NCBI GenBank assembly: GCA_027946365.1
Contig: JAPEUQ010000005.1
Location: forward strand, 682,001 to 746,000
Length of the DNA stretch: 64,000 nt
Direction of reading: 5' to 3'
DNA from: Kalmusia sp. IMI 367209
Lineage: Eukaryota; Ascomycota; Dothideomycetes; Pleosporales; Didymosphaeriaceae
The position numbers and the translations under genes were made by a program. The notes beneath the pieces are model-generated. The model did no database searches, was not told where the DNA came from, and was given only the letters and a program-made list of their open reading frames with translations. Positions 36,063 to 48,095 of this stretch are shown one piece after another (the first letter of the stretch is position 1; every line of letters begins with the position of its first letter).

Positions 36063-36357
36063 TTGACGTTTTATTGCTGTGCTGCAGTTGATCGGAATTG
36101 CTAATGCATGTATTTGCGCAGTTCTAATTATTGGGAACAGCGTACCTGTTCTTGAATCTCATTGGACGCATCGTTTGTGTGCCAATCAAAACGACTCTTT
36201 GATCGCTATGCGTGACGAGGCCGCCAGTATTCCTACAGCAACATCACCGCCAAGGCCCTTTACGAAGACCATCCTTCTGCCCATCAACTTTTTTTTCGGC
36301 GACAATCATATCTAATCACGACTATCGTATAGTAAACTTCGAGCTCAGTTATCCACC
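36063..36357. other. Intergenic, promoter of GNAT gene
   Basis: 295 bp. No sites recognised. Confidence 0.5.
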
Positions 36358-37157
36358 ATGCCCCTCACCGTCCTCCCAGTAAAAGGCCCCGACATCCCCA
36401 ACTGCATCGCCCTTCGCGCCTCAGTCCTCGGCTCCCTCGTCATCGGTCGCCCACCAGCCGACGCTGCTTACATGACCGCCGCAGAGACAGCCTTGCACGT
36501 CGACCTCGTCCATCACCACGACTACATCCACCACCTCAAGGTCGTCGACACCGACGACGAGGAATCTAAGATCGTTGCCTATGCCAAGTGGGAAGTATAC
36601 GAGCACGGGCGACCAGACATGCACATGCTCAAGGACTGGAAGCAGGCAGTGGAACGGACAGACGAGGATGGCGTGTTTAAGGAAGTAGCGAGCGACGATA
36701 AGTATATTGGGCTGAGGAGGTTGGCTGCGGAGTATTTCGCGGAGACGAACATGAAGATTGGGGAATCACCGCATTTACGTAGGTTGACCTAGACTGATCT
36801 TTGCTCCATTCATTGTCCTTAGCTTCGCATGTGCAACATGTTTACGGTTGTGCACTAGTGCTCTCCCTCGTCGTTACGTCGCCCCAGCACAGACGTCGAG
36901 GCGCTGGTAGTCTGCTCGTTCGCTGGGGCAGGGAGCTCGCTCTGCGTCTTGGACTACCGTGCTATGTGCAGGCTTCCGAGCAAGGAAGAGCCTTGTATGA
37001 ACGGCTTGGATTTGTGAATATCGATTCAGTTGACTTCAAGCTTGGGCAGTTTGGACTGGAGGACGAGAGAATGACGAGCATGGTGTGGAAGGTCGAGGGA
37101 GAAGCGAGTGAAGCGGAAAGAGGAGGCGGGAAGCATGGAAACGGAGGCGTACGATGA
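36358..37157 (+). CDS. GNAT-family N-acetyltransferase
   Basis: Likely transfers acetyl from acetyl-CoA to an amine; substrate unknown. Exons 36358-36778 and 36823-37157, intron 44 nt, 251 residues. The acetyl-CoA pyrophosphate loop (motif A) is VVTSPQHRRRGAGSLLVRWG, with the Q-x3-G-x-G pattern shortened to RRGAG. The following PCYVQASEQGRALYERLGF is motif B, typical of fungal GNATs that act on small molecules. The His-rich N-terminal stretch DLVHHHDYIHHLKVV precedes the beta strands. The C-terminal 20 residues are Gly/Glu-rich and probably disordered. Confidence 0.85.
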
Positions 37158-38568
37158 TTTAATCAGCTAATCGGAGGGTTACTTGGTATATAGTAGAATA
37201 AGGCAAGAAGGAGCATATCAAATATTCTTGCCGATGAGAAAGTGACTAGGGAGGTGTACACAACAGGAAAGGAACATACCTTAGACCCAGACACAATCAC
37301 TTCGCAGTGATCCCGCAGTCATGCTCCCAAGCGCACCAAACCCGACTTACCATTCCATCCATACATTAGACTCGTAACTTTATCGCTCTTCCACCCCTCG
37401 TTCTCCACCCTCCCGCCCAGCTCCCCAAGCCTTGTCAAAGTTTCGCATAGCCGAACGACGGCAATCCGGCTCGACACGCCCACCTGCCAAACTCTTGACG
37501 TCTTGAGTAGCATTCCACTCGGGCCGAGCGCCTGCACTTGGTCATAAGATAGTGATGCTCACTATCAAGCCAGAGGGTAAACAAGCACATTGTATTCCCA
37601 TCTTATCCCCGGAGATCCTACGTCTTGGTTCGTTAATACCAAGTCACACTCGTGCATCTCCACTAGTTGGACGAATCACAATGATTTCCGACACCGAGAG
37701 CGACGCGACGTCTGCTTGATAGCTAATGTGCGATATATAATTCATAATTAATACTATCGCTCATCAAGTTCTGCCCTCCATTATAGAGCACATCGCCCCT
37801 CTCTCCTGATCACCTCTCGCGGAGGCCCCCATTCAACCGCCAAGCTCAGTCATTTCCGCCCTGCCTCCGCTCGTCTCGGCGGAAAACCGGCACGCATTGG
37901 CACAAGACAAATTTTACGTACTTCGGCAAACATCGCCCACAAGCTGATATTGGAAAATGGCTGGGCGAGGATTGGCGGAGCGGCGCCGGCGGGAGCGGTG
38001 TGTGAACGCACCTGGGTGGCATGTGACTGGGAGGGGGCGCGATTTTTTTTTTTGCATGGTTAGTGAAGTCTAGATGGGCAGAGAATGGGACGGAATGGAT
38101 CGCAGGAAGGGCGCGGAAAGGAAGAACATGTGTCTGACGTGATCAGTGTTCGGCTCTGATGAAGCTTGGACGTGTTGGCGTTGGTGTTGGAGTATTGGAG
38201 TCATAGCTCACGGAGTTGGGGGTTGGTCGAGATAGCTTTTGTCAAATGGCTGAAAAGATGGAGAACCAGGCCAAAGATAAAATATGCATTGCAAGTGGGG
38301 GGATATCACAAAGAAGCCCGTTCCGAGTATGCCTCGTACAGCTTCGAGCCAAAATGCCGCAGCAAAACCGTGTACTCAGAAGGCCAACGGGTCAAACGCC
38401 AAAGTGCCAGCAAGCCCCCACCCAGTCCTTTTCGGACCCCCAGAACGCCGTGCCCAATGCCGCTATAAGTGTCGCCTCGAAGAGAGGCTGTAAACGCTGA
38501 GATATTATCGTAACAATCATGTAAAGATGCGCAAACGTGTTGTTAGTAGGAAACCAGTCTCTTTTGTA
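37158..38568. other. Intergenic, 1.4 kb
   Basis: No supported gene. A minus-strand ORF at about 37319-37537 has protein-like composition (SRIAVVRLCETLTRLGELGG) but no ATG and no partner exon, so it stays a remark. An 11-base T tract is at 38043-38053. Confidence 0.5.
37548..37566. repeat. Perfect 8-bp inverted repeat with 3-bp loop
   Basis: GATAGTGA-TGC-TCACTATC. Two inverted GATA cores 3 bp apart; could be a hairpin or a dimer binding site. Confidence 0.7.
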
Positions 38569-39519
38569 TTATCGCAAGGCTCTTGAGAGCCATCGGTCCC
38601 ACCAATTTCGTACACCCAGAATGCTCTCTTTGCCGTCATTGTGTCCATCCTGACCAGCAGGATCGCCCAGAATTGCTGAGAAGAACCAGAAGAAGGCCGC
38701 AGTCCACGCGGCAATTGCAACGCCTACAGCGACGAATGGGGAGAATAGATGGACGACTACTAGCATTGGCGCGCTGTACTCGGTTGATGAGGAGAAGGAA
38801 TATATGAGGTGGAGTTGCAGGTTTAACGGTGGCGCGAGGAAGGTGGTGAGCTGCGTAGGAAGCGTGGATCGCGAGGAGAAAAGACGGAATGGTTGGAGAA
38901 GGAGCGATATGAGGAGCGCGACCATGGTCCAGAGCATGATCAGGAAGGAAAGCAATGCGCAGGGCAGGGAAAGGTAGAGCTAGACAAGGTCAGCATGGCG
39001 GCCACGATACATTCATGCATTCTCTCCACATACCAGCAGCTGCACTGGCTTGTCCTCGGGGCCCTTCTCGTGGTACTCGCCCGAGTCGTACACGACGTGT
39101 GTTATTTCCGGATTCGATGCTGAAACGCGGGTTGGGGTCCGCGAGCGGTGCTGCGAGCCATCTGCCTTCTCCGGGTCGACGACGTGGGCACGCGCCGGCT
39201 GCGGCACGACATCGATTGTGTCTTGCGAGCGCTGGCTCTCTCGCTTTGCGCGATGCTTTCTTGGAGCAGACGAAACGCTGCTGGCTGGGCTTGGCGGTGA
39301 CGGTGTCGCTGGGTTCGGCGAGAGCGGGTGTGAAATGACCGAGTCGTGGGCGCGGCTTTTGCTGCTGCCCTTGCTGCCGCGCTCTACCCGCAAGGCATAC
39401 TGGTGGTGTTCGTAGGCGTGCTTCTCGTTGTAGGCATATCCGATGTCGATGGGGGCTCTGTGTTGCGGTTGAGGGTGGTGGTAGGCGGGCGAGGGCGCCG
39501 GCGGAAGTTGGGGTTCCAT
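38569..39519 (-). CDS. Conserved-looking membrane protein, 298 aa
   Basis: Unknown function. Exons 39519-39034 and 38979-38569, intron 54 nt (GTATGT...TCTAG). The N-terminal 160 residues are Pro/His/Ser-rich and disordered. The second exon starts at a membrane region (LYLSLPCALLSFLIMLWTMV) followed by a second hydrophobic stretch after residue 230 (MLVVVHLFSPFVAVGVAIAA, WTAAFFWFFSAILG). The end is NWWDRWLSRALR. Layout: cytosolic tail plus two or three membrane helices. The clean intron joining two open exons at phase 0 argues for a real gene. Confidence 0.65.
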
Positions 39520-41209
39520 GGCCGTCTGCGATTGGCTACGTTGGCACGAGCATCAATGGCGACTACAGGGTCGTATAGTGGGTGGATGCGGGCGAGAGGT
39601 TGGACATGATATAGATCAGGCAGAGTCTTCCCCTCAGGAGAGGCAAGACAAGTGGTTACATACGGTTTGCGCTCTCAAGACCTTGGGAGAAGGTCTTGGG
39701 CTTGGCTCTCTTCACCAGATCCATAGCCAAGGGCTGGGCGCGTTACTGGGCAAAAGGCCATACGTTTGCGGTTACCCAATCACGGGCCGCCGTACTCGGC
39801 GCACATCTCCATCTCCTCGTGGATGTGGTGAGCCGGGCAAGACGGAAAGCACGGCAGCAGGGCGCCCGCTGCGTTGGTCTTGTCGAGCGCTCTTTTTCCT
39901 CTCTTCGCCCGCCCGCTTGGCAGTGTACACCTGCTGCCATGCTCCGCCGCAGCCATGAAGCCATCGTCCTGCGCCCTTGTGAAGATGCCAAGAGCCAACA
40001 AAGCAGCTGATGCGATCCGCCCAGCGTCTCCGCTGTGACCCTGTGGGACGTGGGACGAGCGAAGAACCGACTAGCAGATGCTGTGCAATGGCAGCTTGCC
40101 GGAGGGGTCCGCTGCGGGAAGATGCCTAGCAACAAACTTCACGCGACACGAGAAGTCCGGGCTCGACCTGCTGCTCGTTGGATCGGCTCGGCGTCGCAAT
40201 ATCATTCCTTCTGCTGGGAGCCGAACCCGGGTCCAAGCCATCTCGGCGGAGTGGCGTCACGTGAGCCCCAAGCAAACCCCAAGCCTGGCTGAAACGCTGT
40301 TGAGGCAAACATGCTGGCTCGCGGCCGCTGGGACGTCCAACGGACGGAACAGAGAGCCGCATCTCTCGCGCCCATGTCTTGTCGCTCGTCACACCGAGTT
40401 GCGGGGTTCTCCACCAATTTTCGAGGTGGCCTTGGCGAAGGTGGTGGCTCGTATTACAAAGGGACTGGCTCTCCGCTACGCGGGCTTGGTCTGTCCTTGG
40501 ATCGGGTGGGTATCGTGACGAGTGTTGAGTGGCTCTCCGATAATGGCGAGGTAGGCTACCACGTCACTTGTGTTGCCTAGTCATCATGGTCATGGAACGA
40601 AGATGTCGGTGGTGCTGTTCATGGTCGTGTAGGCGGAGTGCGGAAGTGTTGAAGCTGAGCTAATCCATCTTAGCAGGGGGAGGTCGACCCTTTCTACCAG
40701 GAGATCGTCCATTTCTCGAAAGCAGCGTCGTGCATGTTAGAAACCGCGAGTATACAGAAAGAACGATATATTTATCTAAAGTGCTGAAGTGGTTCCTCTA
40801 ACGACGATGCTGACGATGCACACACTCATGAAAAGGAAGCGGCAGGACAGTTCGTGCTAGCGCCCAAACAAGAGTAAAAAGCAAAGAAAAGTTCTTGACC
40901 ACCAACGCCGAGCCCCATTACAGGAGTTGTCCTTTCGACCATTAATAATCCTGCATCAGGCGGATTTTCCATGACCGCCACAACGTATGTGCTATGCTCG
41001 TCTACACTTCGATCACGATTTCTCTCCCTAGTTGACCGATGAACTTCCTCACTTTTCTCACGCCCGTACTTTTTATCATGCAGAAGTCAAGATATGAAAA
41101 TGTAAGCCCATACGCATGATCTATCCTTAGAGCAGCTCAGTACACAATGTGTCTCCAGGCATTCGGTGTAGCACCGTAGCGAGAAGATCGGCATTCCCAC
41201 CGAGACTTG
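39520..41209. other. Intergenic, GC-rich 1.7 kb
   Basis: Many overlapping short ORFs on both strands, as expected from GC-rich noncoding DNA; none resembles a family. A TCACGTGA lies near 40257. A gene here is not supported. Confidence 0.5.
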
Positions 41210-42803
41210 TCAACAGACGGGCGAGTCCACAGAAGGCTCTGGCGCCAGGTACTCGAAGCCATGTGCCTCCAAGCCTGATTTCGTCGCGTTGGCCCTGATC
41301 TGATCCACCGTTTCCTGCGTAACAGGGTGCTCCATCTTCTCCCACGCGTCAGTGATTTTGGCCCCGAGAACTTTACCCATGTCGCATTTCGAGTGCATGC
41401 TGCAGAGAAACTCTGATGGCGCGGTGCCTCGATCCGCGGCAGCTTCAATGTCCTTCAAACAGGTGTGGTATGTGCTGCGGAACCTGATAGCGGGGATGGT
41501 GGTCAAGTGTTCGAAGACCTAGTTGGCGTTGCGGTTAGTATGTGCATGGTGGGCATCGTGTAGTTTGGGGTATATCACCTCGTTGACCGACTTCGTGACC
41601 GTGCCAGCCTGCGTGATAGGCGGCCAGTATCCATACATCTTCAAGTAACGGATGATCTCTCCGTGGTTGGAATGGGTGCACATGGTGTGCTCAGCGCCGA
41701 GAGCAATGTTGACGTCTGCGTATGGTGACCGCGGCAGCTCGGCCTGGCAGATGTTGTTGTTCTCCATAGTGCTGACGACGCTGTAGACGATGCTGAAGAA
41801 GCTGGCGAGTGTCTTGATGCGGGTCCGTCGGATTTGCGCTGGTGATCCGTCAGTCGGCATACAACAACATTGCTTCGTGCAAGCACTTACCGATCGTATC
41901 CTCGGGGAAATGGCCTACCAATTTTTCCTGTGTACCCGGCACGTACAAACATCCATCCTTATCGATGCGGCAATTCTGTGCTAGATGCCGCGCCAACTTC
42001 ACGTAGTGTCCCTCAAGGCCAAACTGGTACGCGATGGACAGCCACTGTTCACGCCTCGGCGTCAAAATGTTTCGCTGATGCGGAACGATCCAGCTCCGAA
42101 GCCAAGGAGATACTTGGACGTTCATGTCATACCTCTCGCAGATACAGGCCACGGCTAGAAGCTGCCTGAATGAAAGCTCCCGCGGGACTTTGTCTAAGTG
42201 CCACGCGTGCGATAACTGCATGAGCACTAGCATCATATCGGCATCGTCGTCTTGGAGAAGAAGCCTTCTTCTTCGTGACAGGACACCTTCGCGCGTGCTT
42301 CTCGCAACAAGGTCCTTCCACCGGGGGCTAAATTGCTCTACTGTGTCGGACTGTACGATTATATTGCGCTTTCTGCGTTGCGTTGATTCATTGCCAACTA
42401 TCAAGATCAGATTGCCCTTAGGATGGATGGTGCTTGTTCTGTTGTCTTCGTCGACCTCGAAATGTAAAAAGGACCTGGCATCGTCTGTTTCATCTGGGTT
42501 GCAGACGACAGAATCATCCTTGTTGCTGGTGCCGTTTACCAGCGCAACCAACGAATCGTTGGTCGAAGGCTGGGACTTTCTTGTCTCCTCGGATGGCCTT
42601 AGTGAAGACTTCGAGCCCGTGCGGATTTCGTTCAGATTTGACTGCTGGGACAGACCGGTGGGCCTATACAGTCGTGGTTGCCCTGGCACCTGTCGTGCTG
42701 GTATTTGAGAGATGTGTCTCCGAAGAGGCGCATCGGAGGCAAATTGCGAGGATGTAGGCGTATAACAGTGCACGACCTTTTCGGCGTGTTGCAACGAAGG
42801 CAT
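41210..42803 (-). CDS. BTB/POZ-like domain protein, 493 aa
   Basis: Resembles the numerous fungal proteins with a divergent BTB domain, of unknown role. Exons 42803-41891, 41838-41579 and 41518-41210; introns 52 and 60 nt, the second with a CTAAC branch site. Residues 1-125 are low-complexity. About 129-230 is the BTB-like part (GNLILIVGNESTQRRKRN, then SDTVEQFSPRWKDLVAR, the strand-helix pattern in which the bait segment fails to become a membrane-bound region). A helical region follows (LSFRQLLAVACICERYDM) and a C-terminal Cys-containing part ending SVDSPVC. I see no Kelch repeats or nuclease motifs. Confidence 0.75.
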
Positions 42804-43526
42804 AGTAGAAAGAGTTTCGGATTATCCCCAACGATCAACAAGTCATACAAGAAGCGTGCCTCCAATGAATATGTGTTGCTGTAACACCTCGTTGTTGCAA
42901 ATGATGGGATCTCCTGATGAAGCAATTTTGAGAAAGGGCGTGTGCATGGAAGAAGGCAAGGAGAGATGTTGGGAACTGAACTGTGGTGCCAATATTATTT
43001 ATTCTTTTGGGAGGGTGGAGTGGGTTGGTAGACGTGGTAGATGGGATTCGCCAGACCAACTCAACAACGGGTTGAGCCCCGCTGAGCATTGAACACCAAG
43101 GTAGCACAGAACCATGGATAGGATGCCGCCGTTACGGTCGGGACGTGGGCTAATAAGCTACTTGAGATGCAGCATCGAAGCCCATTAATGTAAAAGGAAC
43201 ATCACGTGTGATTTTATCGTAATACGCATTCATTCCGTGCCTAGAGTAGCAAGGCTCCTTGGTCCACTAAGCGATTTGCAACGTCTAGTAGATGAATGGG
43301 AAGCCATTAAATCAATACTTAGCCAAGCGCCGGATGCTATGCAAAGTCCCAGGGTATCCATAAACCTCCCAATGCTGTGCTCATGAGTCGTGTCTTCGTG
43401 TACGTAAGCTGATGAAAAGAACCCAATAAGGCCGAAGCCTTCAAATCGCCATCGACAAATTGCCATCTTCCAAAACGTAACGCCGAGTATGCAAAATGGC
43501 TGCTCAATCAGCGGAATGATAATCAA
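42804..43526. other. Intergenic
   Basis: About 720 bp between the BTB gene start and the 3' end of the coiled-coil gene. No gene recognised. Confidence 0.55.
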
Positions 43527-44633
43527 TCACCACTCGTGCAGCAATACGCCCACGCTATCCAAAGCTTCGCCAACTGCAGACCAAAATCCTTTCCTTTGTG
43601 GAGGTATATTTCTTAAAAGTTTCCGCTTTTGGGGAGGCTCTGGCATCTCTTGCTTCAATTGGGACGATTTGGTCTTCAGTTCTCGTCGTAGATCGTCAAT
43701 GATGTCTAGCTGGATAGAGTTCAACTGCTTTACTTCGTCCATGCGCATTGTCAAGTCTTCCACGTGGGTCTTGACGCTTTCAATGTACCTTCCTACCTCC
43801 AAAATGTACCCTTGACTCATAGCGACATCTTGTGCATCCGGGTGAGCATTCGCGGCTTCGTCATTCGGGGAGCTTGATCCCGTAGCATCTTGAGGCAGCT
43901 CGGGCTCAGAGAAGAGATGATCATCAGTCTGCTTTGTCTGTGCTTCAGGCGCAGAGAGGACACGCGCCATCTCCTCGAACTTGGAAATAAGGTACTCCAT
44001 CTGGTCGTCATTCGGCTCGCGTGTCTGGATCAGATTCTCCAGATGCGACACGCATGAAGATAGCGCGTGCTGTACGGGTGAGGACTCAGACGAGTGAGAC
44101 TCTGCATCCCAAGGCATCGAGGGAGGTGGTGAAAGCGGTCGGAAGACATGTGACTTCGTCGTGCGTATCGATTCGGGTGTATAGGGATATTGCGGCAGGG
44201 TGTCATTCTGCAGCAGGCCGGAGCTCCAAGGAGTCTTGATCGGAGTATGGGGATCTGAGACATAAGTATGCCTGCTATGCGCGGGTATGTCTTCAACGCC
44301 TGGTATGTGCGAAGGGGCGTGCAAGCCCAATCCGGAGAAATATCCAGCTACGCTTTCGCCATCAAATTGGCTAGCCATGCTTCTGGGATAGGCGGGTTCT
44401 GTCGCGCTCGACTCTAGCTTCGGACGGGAGCTCGCATCGGTGGGTTCCGACTGCAGACGAGACGACTGCAAGGAGCCGTCGTCAGCGTCTAAGCCCGGTG
44501 TAGGGCTATGCGCAAGGGCATCTGGGAAGCAGTCGGAGTCGATCTCGGGCGGCGTCCATGGGCGGCCAGCAGCGAGGGGAAGGGAGGAGGAGGAGGAGCG
44601 CATAGCGCTGTTGAACTTGGTCGAGGACCACAT
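43527..44633 (-). CDS. Hypothetical coiled-coil protein, 368 aa
   Basis: Not recognised. Single exon from the ATG at 44633. Residues 1-190 are Ser/Pro-rich and disordered, with many SP and TP pairs that could be phosphorylated (HSPTPGLD; PHTPIKTPW; PLSPPPSMP). About 200-340 has two heptad-rich helices (HALSSCVSHLENLIQTRE; EDLTMRMDEVKQLNSIQLDI) suggesting a coiled-coil dimer. The C-terminus KGFWSAVGEALDSVGVLLHEW is amphipathic. It could be a cytoskeletal or cell-cycle protein, but this is inference. Confidence 0.6.
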   Translation of the reverse strand: MWSSTKFNSAMRSSSSSLPLAAGRPWTPPEIDSDCFPDALAHSPTPGLDADDGSLQSSRLQSEPTDASSRPKLESSATEPAYPRSMASQFDGESVAGYFSGLGLHAPSHIPGVEDIPAHSRHTYVSDPHTPIKTPWSSGLLQNDTLPQYPYTPESIRTTKSHVFRPLSPPPSMPWDAESHSSESSPVQHALSSCVSHLENLIQTREPNDDQMEYLISKFEEMARVLSAPEAQTKQTDDHLFSEPELPQDATGSSSPNDEAANAHPDAQDVAMSQGYILEVGRYIESVKTHVEDLTMRMDEVKQLNSIQLDIIDDLRRELKTKSSQLKQEMPEPPQKRKLLRNIPPQRKGFWSAVGEALDSVGVLLHEW

Positions 44634-45011
44634 CGCGGTCGCGATGGGATGCGTAGCAGCTGGGCAAAAATTAGATGGACGGTGCTATAGCGGCATCGCA
44701 GGCATGGCAGGTTCAAGGGCAGGGGAAGGTCGAGGGTGGGCGGGTCGGGCACTATATGCGCAATGCGTCACCAAGCGGAGCGTCATTGGGCGGTGTGGTC
44801 AGAACAAAGAGGCTGTCGGCGGGGCTGGCCTGAGCTCACCAACCCCACATCCGGACGCCAATTCACCAGCCCGCTCCGATTGGCCACCAGAGTCGACGTT
44901 TTCGATGTTTTCTGGCTTCAAGATCCTCCCGCAGTCTTGACACGCCTTGCCATATTGCGCGCCAACACAGAACGCTAGAACTGCCCTCGAGGGTCGGAAG
45001 AACACCCAGCC
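44634..45011. promoter_or_regulatory. Divergent promoter region coiled-coil gene / TRP2
   Basis: 378 bp between the two start codons. No TGASTCA motif here; the nearest is inside TRP2 intron 2. Confidence 0.5.
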
Positions 45012-47188
45012 ATGTCCCAGGTGCGCCATTTTCGAAGCCATTGACGCAGTGGAGGGGCACCAAACTGACGCATGACCTGCTAGTTCGTCGTGCAGCCATC
45101 GCTGGACACAGTGCGCGAAGTCCTCGCTGCTGCCATCAAATCGCCTAACCCGCCGAATCTCGTGCCCGTGTTCTCTTCCATATCCGCTGAATTCCTCACC
45201 CCGGGCCTGATCTACCTGAAGATCGCTGAGCAGTGAGTTGTGACTCATTCCGCTCGCATACAAATTGGAGCAAGACAGAGGGCAGCATTGATACGGCCCA
45301 GGTCGAAATCCAAGTTGTCGTTCCTCTTCGAGAGCGCGGCAACAACCGAGACAATTGGACGGTACAGCTTTGTTGGAGCAGGTCGGTTTCCCGACCATGG
45401 ACCACGACACGGCTGCGGCTGGCTAACACGTTGGCAGACCCGCGCAAAGTCCTAAAAACCGGCCGAGGCCATGGCGAAGAAGCCGACCCGCTGCCTGCGC
45501 TTGAGAAAGAGCTCGCGAAGAGCAGAGTGGCCACCGTTCCATCCATACAACTTCCTCCGCTGACCGGAGGCGCGGTCGGCTATGTTGGATACGATTGCGT
45601 GCAATACTTCGAGCCGAAGACGAAGCGTGACGACATGAAAGATGTTCTAGGTGTACCGGAGAGTCTGTTCATGCTCTTCGATACCGTGGTGGCTTTGGAT
45701 CACTTTGCGCAAGTTGTGAAGGTCATCACCTACGTCAAAGTGCCCGACGACCTTGGAAATCTTGAAAAGGCATACGAGGAAGCTAAGGAGACGCTGAGAA
45801 GATACACAGCAATCTTGAAGAAGAGGGGAATACCAGAGCCGGAGCAGAAGCCCATAAAGCAAGGGCAGGAATACAAGTCAAACATTGGCCAGGATGGATA
45901 CGAAGGTCATGTAAAGAGGTTGAAGGAACATATCAACGTGGGCGACATCATCCAGGCCGTCCCCTCACAGCGATTTGCCCGACCGACCTCGCTGCACCCA
46001 TTCAACATTTACCGACATCTTCGAAACGTGAACCCGTCGCCCTATCTCTTCTATGTGGATTGTGAAGACTTCCAGATTGTCGGTGCCAGTCCGGAATTGC
46101 TGGTCAAGGAAGAACTCGGTAGAATCATCACGCATCCCATTGCGGGCACAGTCAAACGAGGCAAAACTTTGCAAGAAGATGCAGCACTAGCTGAGGAGCT
46201 TTCCAATTCCATCAAGGACCGGGCCGAGCATGTGAGTTAGTTCCGTTCGCATAGTTGAAATGGGGCTTGGTGCTGATTTTGACACGACAGGTCATGTTGG
46301 TTGATCTGGCACGAAATGACGTAAATCGCGTCTGCGACCCGCTCACCACACGTGTCGACAAGTTGATGGTTGTGCAGAAGGTACGTGCTGTGCGAGATAG
46401 GTCTACGACGGATTGGTACCTGCTTGGCTAAGGTGCTAACTGCGATAGTTCTCTCATGTGCAACATCTAGTTTCCGAGGTGTCAGGGGTGCTACGAGCTG
46501 GCAAGACGCGCTTCGACGCGTTTCGCTCCATCTTCCCCGCCGGTACGTCATTTGCATGAATTGCGGAAATTCGGCTAAGAATCGACTAGGCACGGTGAGC
46601 GGAGCACCAAAAGTTCGCGCCATGGAGCTGATCGCCGAGCTCGAAAGAGAAAAGCGCGGTGTCTATGCAGGGGCGGTGGGCTACTTTGGCTACGGGAGCG
46701 TGGATGGTGAGAGGGAGATTGAAGGTGCCATGGACGTAAGTGACCTTGGCCGCCCTCCGAATGATGGACGTTTGAGTGCTGACGGATCGGCTGTAGACAT
46801 GCATTGCGCTGCGGACGATGCTGGTAAAAGATGGCATCGCTTATCTGCAGGCAGGGGTAAGTGCCTGGAAATCTTGGTTTACGGGGATGTGCTGACCAGC
46901 CACATCAGGGCGGGATCGTCTTCGACTCAGATCCGTACGATGAATGGATGGAGACGATCAATAAATTAGGTACGCATCCACCGCAAACTTGTTTGTTTTG
47001 GCTCGGGCCTTGTTTACTGACTAGCCATGACAGGCGCAAATATGCAATGCATTACCACAGCTGAACAAAAGCATCTGGACGAGCAGGCAGAGGCGGAGGC
47101 AGAGGCAGAGGCGGAGGCGCAGGGAGCAACGGCAGCCACGTCCAAGTTGGCGCCGGCTGCAAAGACACACGTTTCCCTTGCAGCGTAG
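45012..47188 (+). CDS. TRP2: Anthranilate synthase component I
   Basis: First committed step of tryptophan synthesis: chorismate plus ammonia to anthranilate, with the glutaminase partner encoded elsewhere. Ten exons: 45012-45020, 45084-45232, 45302-45381, 45438-46231, 46291-46380, 46449-46542, 46590-46735, 46797-46856, 46909-46969 and 47034-47188; 545 residues. The first coding exon is nine bases (Met-Ser-Gln). Feedback-site region: [20 protein letters not shown]. Catalytic chorismate-binding motifs: [66 protein letters not shown]. The acceptor of intron 2 is ambiguous (45301 chosen because it gives [15 protein letters not shown]). The C-terminal tail is an Ala/Glu low-complexity run. Confidence 0.95.
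45241..45247 (+). promoter_or_regulatory. TGACTCA (Gcn4/CpcA-type) inside TRP2 intron 2
   Basis: Exact AP-1/Gcn4 consensus eight bases into the intron, about 230 bp after the start codon. Binding is unproven; a chance match is possible. Confidence 0.4.
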
Positions 47189-48095
47189 TGGTGCACAATG
47201 TATGCATCGCGGCACTAGCGTCGGAGGGAGGCGATGGGTTGGTTGGCGACGGGAGGCTGTGGTCGAAAGACTCTGGAACGACAGTAATTTCAGTCTGCGG
47301 ATTCGCCTCCGAGGAAAAGCAACTGGTGCATCGTGGCACACTGGCCGACGTGCAAGATTGCAGGTTGCTCGCCGTCTAACGTCGGGCGACGAGGTTGGAA
47401 AACAGACTAGACGTCACGCTCGGGTAGAAGGGCGCGCGCAAGCTTTGGTTAGTGACTAGCCTCCTGTGCGCTATGCACACTGCATGCGAAACTTGTGCCA
47501 CGAGGCAACAGCATGTTCGGTGAGACGTGAAGGTGCGGGTGCAGCCCACGGCGTAGCGGTCGCAACGGCGAGCTGGCTAGGTCGAGGACGGGGTGAATGG
47601 ACGCGACCACGGGCACAAACGACATCATCGATGCACAGAGGGCTGGGGGACGAACGGTCTCGGCCCTGGCGCATAGGCCAATGGCATTCCGGCGCTCGTT
47701 GCCGTAGTTGCCATAGCGTCCCGGCGCATCGTTTGTGCCTTGCAATGTGGAGCTTGTTTCCCTGCCGCAACCGTCGATGATGTGGCGCTCCAACCACCTC
47801 CTCCGCCTGCATCGTTCGCTACTTCCGCGCTCACAAAACTTGGAAGCAGCCAGCACCGCTACACGACGCACCAGCCACGTCTGCCCAGCGTGCCTCCTGA
47901 TAAATACCTTGCTGCTTGCATCCCATTGTCCTGAACATCTCCCCATCATCCTCATTTAACCACAACAACCTTCACCGCTAGCAGCTCCTCGGCTCCAAGC
48001 AAGCTTAGCCCTCGCTCCTATACCTGAGTTATCCTATCAGCCACTAGCTCAATATCCTTTTCTGCCACCCTCCGGCCTCAACAACCCTCGACAAG
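47189..48095. other. Intergenic, promoter and 5' UTR of the CFEM gene
   Basis: About 900 bp. The last 150 bp are pyrimidine-rich, as in highly expressed fungal promoters. ORFs here are mutually antisense shadows. Confidence 0.5.

Noticed and set aside
39520..41209. Overlapping ORFs of 100-170 codons on both strands
   Set aside because: Mutually antisense ORFs in GC-rich DNA without splice structure or motifs.
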